The notes under the pieces were generated by a model, which saw only the letters and a list, made by a program, of their open reading frames with translations, ran no database searches and was not told where the DNA came from. Positions 1 through 8,981 of a stretch of DNA of 64,000 nucleotides are shown here, piece by piece. The stretch lies in assembly GCF_014650695.1 (NCBI RefSeq), contig NZ_BMVL01000016.1, positions 62,001 through 126,000 on the forward strand. Direction: 5' to 3'. Each line of letters begins with the position of its first letter. The first letter of the stretch is position 1. The DNA comes from Streptomyces avidinii. Its GTDB lineage: Bacteria > Actinomycetota > Actinomycetes > Streptomycetales > Streptomycetaceae. The position numbers were made by a program, and so were the translations under genes.

Positions 1-133
1 AGCCGTCGAGTCCGGCCTCGAAGCCGCCGTTGCGTACGAGGTCGGCGTCGGCCGCCGCGGCGGGCGGGCCCGCGGCGAGGAAGCCGGCCACCGCGAGGGC
101 GGCGGCCGTGAGGAAGGGTAGGGCTCTGCGCAC
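1..133 (-). CDS. Secreted protein, N-terminal fragment (runs off the window edge)
   Basis: Only about 44 codons of a leftward gene are visible. It starts with GTG at 133, five bases after a GGAGG ribosome site. The first residues form a signal peptide: a short arginine-rich start (VRRALPF), a hydrophobic alanine/leucine stretch, and an alanine-rich cleavage region (PAAAADAD). The following text LVRNGGFEAGLDG resembles the first strand of carbohydrate-binding modules found at the N-terminus of actinobacterial secreted glycoside hydrolases such as chitinases. That family link is inference from one short motif; the catalytic part lies outside the window. Confidence 0.7.
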   Translation of the reverse strand, partial: MRRALPFLTAAALAVAGFLAAGPPAAAADADLVRNGGFEAGLDG

Positions 134-203
134 AACTGCCTCCGGTGCATGGGGGGATGGAGGGGGTCAGCGGCGCCCAAGATGGTCCAGACCAATACCC
201 TTG

Positions 204-668
204 TCAAGGCTTTCGGCCCTCCTTCGCGAGCACGCACGCGGCCGCTTCGTGCATCGCGAGCTCCAGCACGGCCGGGTCGGTGAGCGTCCCCTCGCCGTCC
301 GGAAGTTCCAGCCAGCGCACCCCGCCGGTCGCCCGCCCCGGGTACGGGACCACGATCCAGGTCCCGCGCCCGGCACCCCGTACGCCCGTGCCGAGCCACC
401 GGGACGCCGTGCCGGCGGGCACGAAGAAGCCCAGCCGGGAGTCGCCGAAGTCGGCGAGCACCGGGCCGGGCCGGCCGAGGAGCAGGCGGAGCACGTCGAG
501 GGTGGGCCGCCCCAGCTTCCCGGGCAGGATCAGCACGTCCCAGCGCCGGCCGGCGGGCAGCAGGGCGACCCCGAGGGGGTTGCGCTCCCACTCCCACCGA
601 CAGCCCTCCGGATCCGGCGCCACCGATACCAGCCAGTCCACTGCCGTCTTGGCCCCCGGAATCGTCAT
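204..668 (-). CDS. Small hypothetical actinobacterial protein
   Basis: A 154-residue soluble protein with an ATG start at 668 and GGAGG about nine bases upstream. No signal peptide or membrane segment is visible. It contains short motifs such as RRWDVLILPGKLG, LGFFVPAGTASRW and GTWIVVPYPGR, a pattern I associate only loosely with streptomycete proteins that resemble the N-terminal region of bifunctional primase/polymerase proteins. No catalytic residues can be assigned, so I give no function. It is monocistronic or transcribed with the secreted gene downstream; the latter starts 70 bases after its stop. Confidence 0.65.
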   Translation of the reverse strand: MTIPGAKTAVDWLVSVAPDPEGCRWEWERNPLGVALLPAGRRWDVLILPGKLGRPTLDVLRLLLGRPGPVLADFGDSRLGFFVPAGTASRWLGTGVRGAGRGTWIVVPYPGRATGGVRWLELPDGEGTLTDPAVLELAMHEAAACVLAKEGRKP

Positions 669-769
669 CGCCCGGCCTCCGTTCCCTGTAGGTGAGGGGT
701 TCTCACCGGGAGAGAGCGGGGCCGGGCGTGATTATGACGCGGGTTTCGTTACTCCATGGTAGTGAATCG

Positions 770-784
770 GGTCACACGGTGACC
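770..784. promoter_or_regulatory. Short palindrome upstream of the small hypothetical gene
   Basis: GGTCAC and GTGACC flank the three bases ACG, about 100 bases upstream of the start at 668 and just downstream of the amine oxidoreductase gene. It has the size of a dimeric repressor site, but it could be coincidental in GC-rich DNA. Confidence 0.25.
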
Positions 785-886
785 GGCGGTCCGCGCCGGG
801 CGCACGGTGGTGGCACGCGGCGGAACACGTGGGGCGGGAGGCGTGGGGCGGGAAGCGCGCGCCGAGCGGTCCGCGGCGGCAAGGGC

Positions 887-2305
887 CTAGCTGTCGAAGC
901 CGAGGCCGAAGCGGTCCAGCGTCTTGAGCCACAGGTTCCGGTGTCCGCCGCGGGCGTCCGCGCGGGCCAGCGACCACTTGGTGAGCGCGATCCCGGTCCA
1001 TGCGAAGGGCTCGGGCGGGAACGGCATCGGCTTGGACTTCACCATCTCCAGCTGCGTGCGCTCGGTGGAGAGCCCGTCGAGCAGGTCCAGCATCACGTCC
1101 GCGCCGAACCGGGTGGCCCCCACCCCGAGGCCGGTGTAGCCGGCCGCGTACGCCACCTTCCCCCTGTGGGCGGTGCCGAAGAAGGCGGAGAAGCGCGAGC
1201 AGGTGTCGATCGCGCCGCCCCAGGCGTGGCTGAACTTCAGCCCCTCCAGCTGCGGGAAGGCGGTGAAGAAGTGCTCCGCGAGCTTGAGGTAGGTCTCGGG
1301 GCGGTGGTCGTACTCGGAGTCGAGCTTCCCCCGGTAGGGGTAGATCGCGTCGTAGCCGCCCCACAGGATCCGGTTGTCGCGGGTGATCCGGAAGTAGTGG
1401 AACTGGTTGGCGCTGTCGCCGAGCCCCTGCCGCCTCTTCCAGCCGATGGACGCGAGCTGGGCCTCGTCGAGCGGCTCGCTCATCAGTGCGTAGTCGTAGA
1501 CCGGGACGGTGAACGGGCGGACCCGGCGGACCAGCGAGGGGAAGATGTTGGTGCCCAGGGCGACCCGGCGGGCGAGGATCGTGCCGTAGGGGGTGGTCAC
1601 GGTCATCCCGGAGCCGGCCGCGGCCAGCTTGAGGCCGCGGGTGTTCTCGTAGATCCGTACCCCGAGCTCCAGGCAGGCCCGCTTGAGGCCCCAGGCCAGC
1701 TTCGCCGGGTTGAGCATGGCGACTCCGTCGCGGTCCCAGAGGCCCGCGAGGAAGGTCGGCGAGTCGACCTCGGCGCGCACCGCCTCGCCGTCCAGCCATT
1801 CGGAGCCGTCGGCGAGGCCCTGGCGCAGCGCCTCCTCGTGCAGTTCGCGCAGTTCCTCGACCTGGTGCGGTTCGGTGGCGACGTCGATCTCGCCGGTCCG
1901 CTCGAAGTCGCAGTCGATGCCGTAGCGGGCGACGGCCTCCTCGATGGCGTCGAGGTTGCGGGCGCCCAGCTCCTCCAGCCTGGCCAGCTCACCGGGCCAG
2001 CGGGCCAGCCCGTTGCTGAGTCCGTGGGTGAGCGAGGCGGCGCAGAATCCGCCGTTGCGGCCGGAGGCGGCCCAGCCCGCCTCCTTGCTCTCGATCAGTA
2101 CGACGTCCCGGTCGGGGTCGCGCTCCTTTGCGATCAGCGCGGTCCACAGCCCGCTGTAGCCGCCGCCGACGACCAGCAGGTCGCACCGCTCGTCGGAGGT
2201 CAGCGCCGGCTCGGGGGCGGGCTTGCCGGGGTCGTCCAGCCAGTACGAGACCGGCTTCGCTTCGGAAAGGGATTTCGCAACACTACGCATGGCGACTGGG
2301 GCCAT
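887..2305 (-). CDS. FAD-dependent amine oxidoreductase (DAO family, polyamine catabolism)
   Basis: A 472-residue flavoprotein. The dinucleotide-binding motif VVGGGYSG lies near residues 45-52, followed by an acidic FAD-ribose region (VVLIESKEAGWAASGRNGG) typical of the DAO/GlpD superfamily; this layout matches gamma-glutamylputrescine oxidases (PuuB) and related amine oxidases. A C-terminal motif YAAGYTGLGVG is the usual second FAD contact. I chose ATG 2305 because GGGAG lies nine bases upstream; an in-frame ATG at 2290 has no ribosome site. It is the last gene of the leftward pot operon, 41 bases after potC, so it probably oxidises an imported polyamine or its glutamyl derivative to an aldehyde. 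The exact substrate is inferred from context. Confidence 0.88.
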   Translation of the reverse strand: MAPVAMRSVAKSLSEAKPVSYWLDDPGKPAPEPALTSDERCDLLVVGGGYSGLWTALIAKERDPDRDVVLIESKEAGWAASGRNGGFCAASLTHGLSNGLARWPGELARLEELGARNLDAIEEAVARYGIDCDFERTGEIDVATEPHQVEELRELHEEALRQGLADGSEWLDGEAVRAEVDSPTFLAGLWDRDGVAMLNPAKLAWGLKRACLELGVRIYENTRGLKLAAAGSGMTVTTPYGTILARRVALGTNIFPSLVRRVRPFTVPVYDYALMSEPLDEAQLASIGWKRRQGLGDSANQFHYFRITRDNRILWGGYDAIYPYRGKLDSEYDHRPETYLKLAEHFFTAFPQLEGLKFSHAWGGAIDTCSRFSAFFGTAHRGKVAYAAGYTGLGVGATRFGADVMLDLLDGLSTERTQLEMVKSKPMPFPPEPFAWTGIALTKWSLARADARGGHRNLWLKTLDRFGLGFDS

Positions 2306-2346
2306 GGCTTCCAACTCCCTACGGAACTGATGACGTGCTATCCGAA

Positions 2347-3153
2347 TTACTTCGGTTGTGCCTTCTTGCGGCGGTTGCCGACCATCTGGCCGGCGAGGAC
2401 CACCAGCACCGCGATGACGAACATCGCCGTACCGATGACGTTGATCTGCACGGGCGTACCGCGCTGGGCCGATCCCCACACGAACATGGGGAAGGTGACG
2501 GTGTTGCCCGAGTTGAAGTTGGTGATGATGAAGTCGTCGAAGGAGAGCGCGAAGGAGAGCAGCGCGCCCGCCGCGATACCGGGTGCCGCGATCGGGAGCG
2601 TGACCCGTACGAAGGTCTGCACCGGGCCTGCGTAGAGGTCGCGGGCGGCCTCCTCCAGCCGCGGGTCCATGGACAGGACGCGCGCCTTGACGGCGGCGAC
2701 GACGAAGCTGAGGCAGAACATGATGTGGGCGATCAGGATCGTCCAGAAGCCCAGCTGGATGCCCATGTTGAGGAAGAGCGCGAGCAGCGAGGCCGCCATC
2801 ACGATCTCGGGCATGGCCATGGGCAGGAAGATCAGCGAGTTGACCGCCCCGCGCGCCCGGAAGCGGTAGCGCACGAGCGCGAAGGCGATCGCGGTGCCCA
2901 GCGCGGTCGCGACGAGCGTGGACCAGAGGGCGATCTGGAGCGACAGGGACAGCGACCCGCACATGTCGGCGACCCCGCAGGGGTCCTTCCACGCGTCGAG
3001 GGAGAACTCCTGCCAGGCGTAGTTGAACCGCCCGGTGGGGTTGTTGAAGGAGAAGACGGTGACGACGACGTTCGGCAGGATCATGTACGCGAGCGTGCCG
3101 AGCCCCGCGATGACGACCACGTTGCGCCGGAGCCAGGTGAGGGGATTGCGCAT
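2347..3153 (-). CDS. potC: Polyamine ABC transporter permease, PotC type
   Basis: A 268-residue inner-membrane permease with about six hydrophobic helices. The binding-protein-dependent transport loop is clear: EEAARDLYAGPVQTFVRVTLP carries the EAA motif that docks on the ATPase. Start ATG 3153 overlaps the stop of potB by one base (TGATG), indicating translational coupling. The protein pairs with PotB to form the membrane channel of a spermidine/putrescine importer. Family and length fit PotC; which polyamine is moved cannot be read from sequence. Confidence 0.9.
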   Translation of the reverse strand: MRNPLTWLRRNVVVIAGLGTLAYMILPNVVVTVFSFNNPTGRFNYAWQEFSLDAWKDPCGVADMCGSLSLSLQIALWSTLVATALGTAIAFALVRYRFRARGAVNSLIFLPMAMPEIVMAASLLALFLNMGIQLGFWTILIAHIMFCLSFVVAAVKARVLSMDPRLEEAARDLYAGPVQTFVRVTLPIAAPGIAAGALLSFALSFDDFIITNFNSGNTVTFPMFVWGSAQRGTPVQINVIGTAMFVIAVLVVLAGQMVGNRRKKAQPK

Positions 3154-4082
3154 CAGACCAGGTCCTCCGTCCCCGCTCGGCGGATGTAGATGGTGACCAT
3201 GATCAGCACGATGGCCATGAGAATGAAGGACAGCGCGGCCGCCGTCGGGTAGTCGAGGATCCGCAGGTACTGCGACTGGATGACGTTGCCGATCATCCGG
3301 GTGTCCGTGGACCCGAGCAGCTCGGCGTTCACGTAGTCGCCGCTCGCCGGGATGAAGGTGAGCAGCGTCCCGGAGACCACGCCCGGCATGGAGAGCGGGA
3401 AGGTCACCTTCCGGAAGACCGTGGCGGGGCGGGCGTACAGGTCCCCGGCCGCCTCGTGGAGGCGGGTGTCGATGCGCTCCAGCGAGGAGTACAGCGGCAG
3501 GATCATGAAGGGGAGGAAGTTGTACGTCAGACCGCAGACCACCGCGAGCGGCGTGGCCAGCACCCGGTCCCCCTCGGTCATCCCGAGCCAGCTGGTGACG
3601 TCGAGGAAGCCGATGTTGTTGAGGACGGCGACCACGGGGCCGCCGTCGGCCAGGATCGTCTTCCAGGCCAGGGTGCGGATCAGGAAGCTGGTGAAGAACG
3701 GGGCGATCACCAGGACGAGGAGCAGGTTGCGCCAGCGGCCCGCCTTGAAGGCGATCAGGTAGGCCAGCGGGTACCCGAGCAGCAGGCACAGGGCGGTCGC
3801 GGTGCCCGCGTAGAGCAGGGAGCGCAGGAACTGCGGGTAGTACTCGGTGAAGGCGTCCCAGTAGGTCCCGAAGTGCCAGGTGACCTTGAAGCCCTCTTCG
3901 AGGGAGCCGGTCTGCACCGAGGTCGAGGCCTGGTAGACCATCGGCAGCACGAAGAACACCAGCAGCCACAGGATGCCGGGGAGCAGCAGCCAGTACGGGA
4001 TCAGCCGCTTGCGCAGGGACGCCCTGTGCACCGGGGGTTCGGTGGAGGCGGGCGCCTCTGGCGGCGCCGCGGTGGTCGTCAT
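3153..4082 (-). CDS. potB: Polyamine ABC transporter permease, PotB type
   Basis: A 309-residue permease with a cytoplasmic proline/alanine-rich N-tail, a first helix (YWLLLPGILWLLVFFVLP) near residues 30-47, and five further helices. The EAA loop HEAAGDLYARPATVFRKVTFP near residues 210-230 is the contact for the ATPase. Its ATG at 4082 overlaps the 3' end of potA by four bases, and its stop overlaps the start of potC, so potA, potB and potC are translated as a coupled unit. It forms the channel with PotC. Confidence 0.9.
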   Translation of the reverse strand: MTTTAAPPEAPASTEPPVHRASLRKRLIPYWLLLPGILWLLVFFVLPMVYQASTSVQTGSLEEGFKVTWHFGTYWDAFTEYYPQFLRSLLYAGTATALCLLLGYPLAYLIAFKAGRWRNLLLVLVIAPFFTSFLIRTLAWKTILADGGPVVAVLNNIGFLDVTSWLGMTEGDRVLATPLAVVCGLTYNFLPFMILPLYSSLERIDTRLHEAAGDLYARPATVFRKVTFPLSMPGVVSGTLLTFIPASGDYVNAELLGSTDTRMIGNVIQSQYLRILDYPTAAALSFILMAIVLIMVTIYIRRAGTEDLV

Positions 4083-5269
4083 GCGCTCTCCTCCACCGTC
4101 TCGATGCCCGCGTCGCCCATCGTCCCTGCAAGCATGGACTGGGCCGCGTCGAGGCCGAAGGTGTGCTCCGGGTTCCAGTGCAGGATCACCTCGGCGCCCG
4201 GCACCAGGCGGCTGTCCCGCTCGATGTTCTGGGCGTACACCTCCAGCTCCGGACAGACCTGGCTGTCGATGACGTACTGCGTGGAGACGCCGATGAAGGA
4301 GGAGTCGGCTATCCGCCCGGTGATCTTGTTGCGGCCCGTCGCGATGGTGTCCTCCTCGTCCGCGTGGACCAGGGAGATCTTCTCGGGGCGTACCCCGACC
4401 AGGAGCTTTCCGCCCGTACGGGGAGTGGTCGCGCAGCGGGAGGCGGGCAGCCGGAGCACGGCGCCGGAGGCGGATACGACGATCTCGGAGCCCGAGCCGG
4501 CGGCCGCCCCGGTGCCGGCGGTCTCCACGGTGGCCTCGATGAGGTTCGAGGTGCCGAGGAAGTTGGCGACGAAGGTGGTGCCCGGGTTCTCGTACAGCTC
4601 GGCGGGGGCGCCCAGCTGCTCGACCCGGCCGCCGTTCATCACGGCGACCGTGTCGGCCATGGTCATGGCCTCCTCCTGGTCGTGCGTGACGTGCACGAAG
4701 GTGATGCCGACCTCGGTCTGGATCCGCTTGAGCTCCAGCTGCATCTGGCGGCGCAGCTTGAGGTCGAGGGCGCCGAGCGGCTCGTCGAGGAGCAGCACCT
4801 GCGGGTGGTTGATCAGGGCGCGGGCGACGGCGACGCGCTGCTGCTGGCCGCCCGAGAGCTGGTGCGGCTTGCGCTGGGCGAACTGGCCGAGCTGGACCAG
4901 CTCCAGCATGTCGTCCACCTGCTTCTTGACGGACTTGATACCGCGGCGGCGCAGTCCGAAGGCGACGTTCTCGAAGATGCTCAGGTGCGGGAAGAGGGCG
5001 TAGCTCTGGAAGACCGTGTTGACCGGGCGCTTGTACGGCTGCAGGTCGGTGACCTCCCGGTCGCCGAGGTGGACCGTGCCGGTGGAGGGCTCCTCCAGGC
5101 CGGCGATCATGCGCAGGGTGGTGGTCTTCCCGCAGCCGGAGGCGCCGAGCAGGGCGAAGAAGGAGCCCTGGGGGATGGTGAGATCCAGCGGGTGCACGGC
5201 GGTGAAGGTGCCGTAGTGCTTGCTGATCCCGGATAGGCGGACGTCGCCGCCCGCGGTCTTGTCAGTCAT
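4079..5269 (-). CDS. potA: Polyamine ABC transporter ATP-binding protein, PotA
   Basis: A 396-residue cytoplasmic ATPase. Walker A GASGCGKT is at residues 42-49, the Q-loop FQSYALFPH near 87-95, signature LSGGQ at 138-142, and Walker B VLLLDEP at 158-164. About 130 residues after the nucleotide-binding domain form the TOBE-type regulatory domain (VGVRPEKISLV) found in PotA/MalK ATPases. Start ATG 5269 is preferred over an in-frame TTG at 5296, which has no ribosome site, although the site for 5269 is weak as well. It energises PotB/PotC; the upstream gene encodes the binding protein. Confidence 0.92.
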   Translation of the reverse strand: MTDKTAGGDVRLSGISKHYGTFTAVHPLDLTIPQGSFFALLGASGCGKTTTLRMIAGLEEPSTGTVHLGDREVTDLQPYKRPVNTVFQSYALFPHLSIFENVAFGLRRRGIKSVKKQVDDMLELVQLGQFAQRKPHQLSGGQQQRVAVARALINHPQVLLLDEPLGALDLKLRRQMQLELKRIQTEVGITFVHVTHDQEEAMTMADTVAVMNGGRVEQLGAPAELYENPGTTFVANFLGTSNLIEATVETAGTGAAAGSGSEIVVSASGAVLRLPASRCATTPRTGGKLLVGVRPEKISLVHADEEDTIATGRNKITGRIADSSFIGVSTQYVIDSQVCPELEVYAQNIERDSRLVPGAEVILHWNPEHTFGLDAAQSMLAGTMGDAGIETVEESA

Positions 5270-5393
5270 GGATGGTCCCGGGGTTGGGTGGGGCAAGGGG
5301 TCGAAGGCTCGGCGGGGCCGTCCGGGCCGCGCCGGCGCCGGAGTCCTCCGGCGGTCGGCGCCGCGCCCGGCGGGGCTCGCCGCAAGGCGTGCG

Positions 5394-6644
5394 TCAGGCG
5401 CCGATGAGCTTGGCGAACTTCTCCTCGTACGCCGTCTCTTCCTCGCTGGTGAGGGAGCGGAAGGCGTGGGCCTTGGCGGCCATCGCCTTGTCCGGGACGA
5501 TCAGGGGGTTGTCCGCGAGCGCGGGATCGATCTTGGCCAGCTCGTCCTTGACTCCCTCGACCGGGCAGACGTAGCTGATGTACGCGGCCAGCTGGGCGGC
5601 GATCTGAGGCTCGTAGTAGAAGTCGATGAGCTTCTCCGCGTTGGCCTTGTGCCGGGCCTTGGCGGGAACCAGGAGGTTGTCGCTGGAGGTGATGTATCCG
5701 GGGGCGGGGATGGCGTACTTGATGTCCGGGTTGCCGGCCTGGAGCTGGATGATGTCGCCGGCCCAGGCGAGGCAGGCGGCGAGGTCGCCCTTGTCGAGAT
5801 CGGAGGTGTAGTCGTTGCCGGTGAAGCGGCGGATCTGGTTCTTGTCCACGCCCTTCTGGAGCCGCCCGACGGCCTCGTCGAAGTCGGCGGTGGTGAAGGT
5901 CGCCGGGTCCTTGCCCTGGTCGAGCAGGGTCATGCCGACGGAGTCGCGCATCTCGGTGAGGAAACCGACGCGGCCCTTGAGGGAGGGGTCGTCGAGCATC
6001 TGGGTGACGGAGTCGACCTTCTTGCCGCCGGTCGCCTTCTCGTTGTAGGCGATGACCGTGTCGATGCCGGTCCAGGGGTAGCTGTACGAGCGCCCCGGGT
6101 CCCAGTCGGGGGTGCGGAACTGCGGGATCAGGTTGGCGTACGCGTGCGGGAGGTGCGCGGGGTCCAGCTTCTGCGCCCAGCCGAGGCGGATGATGCGGGC
6201 GGCCAGCCAGTCGGTCACCACGATCAGGTCGCGGCCGGTGTCCTGGCCGGCCGCGAGCTGGGGGCGGACCTTGCCGAAGAACTCGACGTTGTCGTTGATG
6301 TCCTCCGTGTACTTGACCTTGATCCCGGTCCGCTTGGTGAATTCCTCCAGCGTGGGACGGGACTTCTCGTCCTCGCTGGTGTCCATGTACTCGGTCCAGT
6401 TGGAGAAGTTGATCTCCTTCTCCCCGGCCGAGTGGTCGTCGGAGGCCACGGCCGCGTCGCCCTCGCGTTTGGCGGGCGGGATCCCGCACCCGGCGAGGGT
6501 GGACAGCCCGCCGAGGGTGAGCGCTCCGACTCCGGAGGCGCGCAGCAGCGAGCGGCGGGTGAGGGCGCCGCGCCCGCTGGTGAGGCTGCGCCGCATCGCG
6601 GCGAGTTGCGCCGCCGAGAGGCGGTCGGGCTCGAACTGCTCCAT
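5394..6644 (-). CDS. potD: Polyamine-binding lipoprotein PotD, first copy
   Basis: A 416-residue substrate-binding protein. An arginine pair (LTRRSLLRASGVGALTLGG) near residues 28-46 looks like a Tat signal, and it ends in a lipobox LAGC, so the protein is probably exported folded and lipid-anchored. The mature part begins with INFSNWTEYMD, the typical first strand of PotD-type periplasmic-fold proteins, and includes FTGNDYTSDLDKGDLAAC. It lies directly upstream of potABC and supplies the ligand. A second copy, at 17855-19033, shares the same landmarks. AAAGGG lies upstream of the ATG. Confidence 0.92.
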   Translation of the reverse strand: MEQFEPDRLSAAQLAAMRRSLTSGRGALTRRSLLRASGVGALTLGGLSTLAGCGIPPAKREGDAAVASDDHSAGEKEINFSNWTEYMDTSEDEKSRPTLEEFTKRTGIKVKYTEDINDNVEFFGKVRPQLAAGQDTGRDLIVVTDWLAARIIRLGWAQKLDPAHLPHAYANLIPQFRTPDWDPGRSYSYPWTGIDTVIAYNEKATGGKKVDSVTQMLDDPSLKGRVGFLTEMRDSVGMTLLDQGKDPATFTTADFDEAVGRLQKGVDKNQIRRFTGNDYTSDLDKGDLAACLAWAGDIIQLQAGNPDIKYAIPAPGYITSSDNLLVPAKARHKANAEKLIDFYYEPQIAAQLAAYISYVCPVEGVKDELAKIDPALADNPLIVPDKAMAAKAHAFRSLTSEEETAYEEKFAKLIGA

Positions 6645-6714
6645 GCGCTGTGCCCTTTCGGGAGGTGTACCGCTGGTCAGGCGGTGGGCCCACGCGGCGA
6701 TGAGCCGCAGATGG

Positions 6715-8232
6715 TTACGGACGGTCCCCGAAGATCGTGCGGTGCCAGTCCTTCTCGGCCACCGCGGTGTTGTCGTACATCACGTGCTTGACCTGCGTGT
6801 ACTCCTCGAAGGAGTAGGTCGACATGTCCTTTCCGAAGCCGCTGGCCTTGTAGCCCCCGTGGGGCATCTCGCTGATGATCGGAATGTGGTCGTTGACCCA
6901 GACGCAGCCCGCCTTGATCTCGCGGGTGGCCCGGTTCGCCCGGTAGAGGTCGCGGCTCCAGGCGGAGGCCGCGAGTCCGTACGGGGTGTCGTTGGCCAGC
7001 GCGATGCCCTCGTCGTCGCTGTCGAAGGGCAGGACGACCAGGACGGGACCGAAGATCTCGGACTGGACCACCTCGCTGTCCTGGGCGGCGCCGGCGATGA
7101 GGGTGGGACGGTAGTACGCGCCCTCGGCCAGGTCCCCCGCCGGGATCTCACCGCCGGTGACGACGGTGGCGTAGGCGCGGGCCCGATCGACGAATCCCGC
7201 GACCCGGTCGCGCTGGGCGTGCGAGACCAGCGGGCCCAGGTCGGTGGTGGGCGCGAAGGGGTCGCCGAGGCGGACGCCCTCCATCAGCTCGGCCACCCGG
7301 GCGACGAAGGCGTCGTGCAGGGGGCGCTGGACGTAGGCACGGGTGGCGGCCGTGCAGTCCTGGCCCGTGTTGATCAGGGAGGCGGCGACGGCACCGTGCG
7401 CGGCGGCCTCCAGGTCCGCGTCGTCGAAGACGAGGAAGGGGGCCTTGCCGCCGAGCTCCAGGTGGAGCCGCTTGACGGTGGCGGTCGCGATCTCGGCGAC
7501 CCGCTTGCCGACGGCGGTGGAGCCGGTGAAGGAGGTCATGACCACGTCGGGGTGGCCCACCAGGTGTTCTCCGGCTTCGCGGCCGGCGCCGGTGACGATG
7601 TTGATCACGCCGTCGGGCAGGCCCGCGTCCTTGGCCGCCTGCGCCAACATCAGGGAGGTCAGCGGGGTGAGCTCGGCGGGCTTGAGGACGACGGTGTTGC
7701 CCGCGGCGATCGCCGGAAGGATCTTCCAGGCGGCCATCTGGAGCGGGTAGTTCCAGGGCGCGATCGAGCCGACGACCCCGATGGCCTCACGGCGTACGTA
7801 GGAGGTGTGGTCTCCGGAGTACTCGGCGGCCGCCTGTCCCTGGAGGTGCCGGGCAGCGCCCGCGAAGAAGGCGGTGTTGTCGATGGTCCCCGGTACGTCG
7901 AACTCCGTGGACAGCTTGATCGGCTTGCCGCACTGGAGGGACTCGGCGTACGCGAAGTCCTCGGCCTGCTCCGCCAGTACGGCGGCCAGCCGGTGCAGGG
8001 CGTCCGACCGCTCGCCCGGGGTCGCGCCGGACCAGCCCGGGAAGGCCCTCTTGGCGGCGGCGACGGCCTCGTCGACGTCCGTGGTGCTCGCGAGCTCGTA
8101 GGTGAGGACCTCGTCGCCGGTCGCAGGATCGACCACGGTGTGTGACTGTCCGGACGTGCCGGACCTCAGCTGCCCGTCGATGTACTGCGCGCCGTCTGCG
8201 AAGCGGTCTTTGACCTGGAAGCGGTTGCCCAT
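6715..8232 (-). CDS. Gamma-aminobutyraldehyde-type dehydrogenase, first copy
   Basis: A 505-residue NAD(P)-dependent aldehyde dehydrogenase. Catalytic Cys293 lies in NTGQDCTAATR and the general base Glu259 in HLELGGKAP; the oxyanion region IAPWNYP is at residues 158-164. Length and motifs place it with betaine/aminobutyraldehyde dehydrogenases (PatD/PuuC-like). Such enzymes oxidise 4-aminobutanal to GABA, the step following putrescine oxidation or transamination. It is the first gene of the leftward pot operon (70 bases before potD), with an inverted repeat just upstream of its start. A related copy is at 19126-20565. Confidence 0.9.
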   Translation of the reverse strand: MGNRFQVKDRFADGAQYIDGQLRSGTSGQSHTVVDPATGDEVLTYELASTTDVDEAVAAAKRAFPGWSGATPGERSDALHRLAAVLAEQAEDFAYAESLQCGKPIKLSTEFDVPGTIDNTAFFAGAARHLQGQAAAEYSGDHTSYVRREAIGVVGSIAPWNYPLQMAAWKILPAIAAGNTVVLKPAELTPLTSLMLAQAAKDAGLPDGVINIVTGAGREAGEHLVGHPDVVMTSFTGSTAVGKRVAEIATATVKRLHLELGGKAPFLVFDDADLEAAAHGAVAASLINTGQDCTAATRAYVQRPLHDAFVARVAELMEGVRLGDPFAPTTDLGPLVSHAQRDRVAGFVDRARAYATVVTGGEIPAGDLAEGAYYRPTLIAGAAQDSEVVQSEIFGPVLVVLPFDSDDEGIALANDTPYGLAASAWSRDLYRANRATREIKAGCVWVNDHIPIISEMPHGGYKASGFGKDMSTYSFEEYTQVKHVMYDNTAVAEKDWHRTIFGDRP

Positions 8233-8260
8233 AACGCTCTCACGCTCTCCGTAGCTACAG

Positions 8261-8278
8261 TTCGAGCTACAGCTCGAA
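8261..8278. promoter_or_regulatory. Inverted repeat upstream of the aldehyde dehydrogenase
   Basis: TTCGAGC, four bases TACA, then GCTCGAA lie 29 bases upstream of the start at 8232. The position between the divergent genes suits an operator for the polyamine operon. No regulator is identified. Confidence 0.35.
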
Positions 8279-8426
8279 TTGAGTGCCGATCCTGGCAGAG
8301 GTGACGCCCTCGGCCAAGTGATTCCGTTGTTGCCTTTTGATTACGCGACGGAATCAGTCGACCATGTGTCGAGGCACACCGAAAATCCCGTACGAAGTGT
8401 CAGTGGCGACTGCCAGACTCGCGTGC

Positions 8427-8981
8427 ATGGAGATGATCGATGAACTGATCAAGCAGGTCAGCCGTGGTGAGCGGGTGAAGTACCTGCCGTTCTGGGGGCA
8501 CCGGCCACAGCCGGACGGCCGGCTCGGACCGAGCTGTATGAGCCAGTGGTGGCCCTCTGCCTTCACTGTCGGTGACGTCCGTTATGCGACCGCGGAGCAC
8601 TGGATGATGGCCGGCAAGGCCCGGCTGTTCGGTGACGCCGAGGCGGAGCGTGCCGCGCTGGAGGCGAAGAGCCCGGCGGCGGCGAAGAAGGTCGGTCGGC
8701 TCGTGCGCGGCTTCGACAACGCGATATGGGAGCGGGAGCGCTTCGCCCTGGTGGTGGAGGGCAGCGTGCACAAGTTCGGCTCCGACCCTGCGCTGCGCGG
8801 GTACCTGCTGAACACCGGTGACCGGGTGCTGGTGGAGGCGAGCCCGATGGACCGGATCTGGGGCATCGGGCTCGCGGCGGACGACGAGCGCGCCCTGGAC
8901 CCGGCACGCTGGCGCGGGCTGAACCTGCTGGGCTTCGCCCTCATGGAGGCCCGGAAGCGGCTGCGCGAGGGCGACGCGTGA
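8427..8981 (+). CDS. NADAR family protein (YbiA-like N-glycosidase fold)
   Basis: A protein of about 184 residues. The block YLPFWGHRP, then AEHWMMAGKARLFGD, and MDRIWGIGLAADDE near the C-terminus are the signature parts of the NADAR/YbiA/riboflavin-associated family, which cleaves N-glycosidic bonds in riboflavin-pathway intermediates or ADP-ribosylated nucleobases. The conserved tryptophans and the IWGIG turn are present. The start is uncertain: ATG 8427 has no clear ribosome site, ATG 8433 and GTG 8397 are alternatives. Its stop overlaps the Nudix start by four bases (GTGA), so both are probably made together. Confidence 0.85.
   Translation: MEMIDELIKQVSRGERVKYLPFWGHRPQPDGRLGPSCMSQWWPSAFTVGDVRYATAEHWMMAGKARLFGDAEAERAALEAKSPAAAKKVGRLVRGFDNAIWERERFALVVEGSVHKFGSDPALRGYLLNTGDRVLVEASPMDRIWGIGLAADDERALDPARWRGLNLLGFALMEARKRLREGDA

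Noticed and set aside
692..2635. Very long rightward open frame opposite the amine oxidoreductase
   Set aside because: It is a complementary-strand shadow caused by high GC; the opposite frame has clear flavoprotein motifs.
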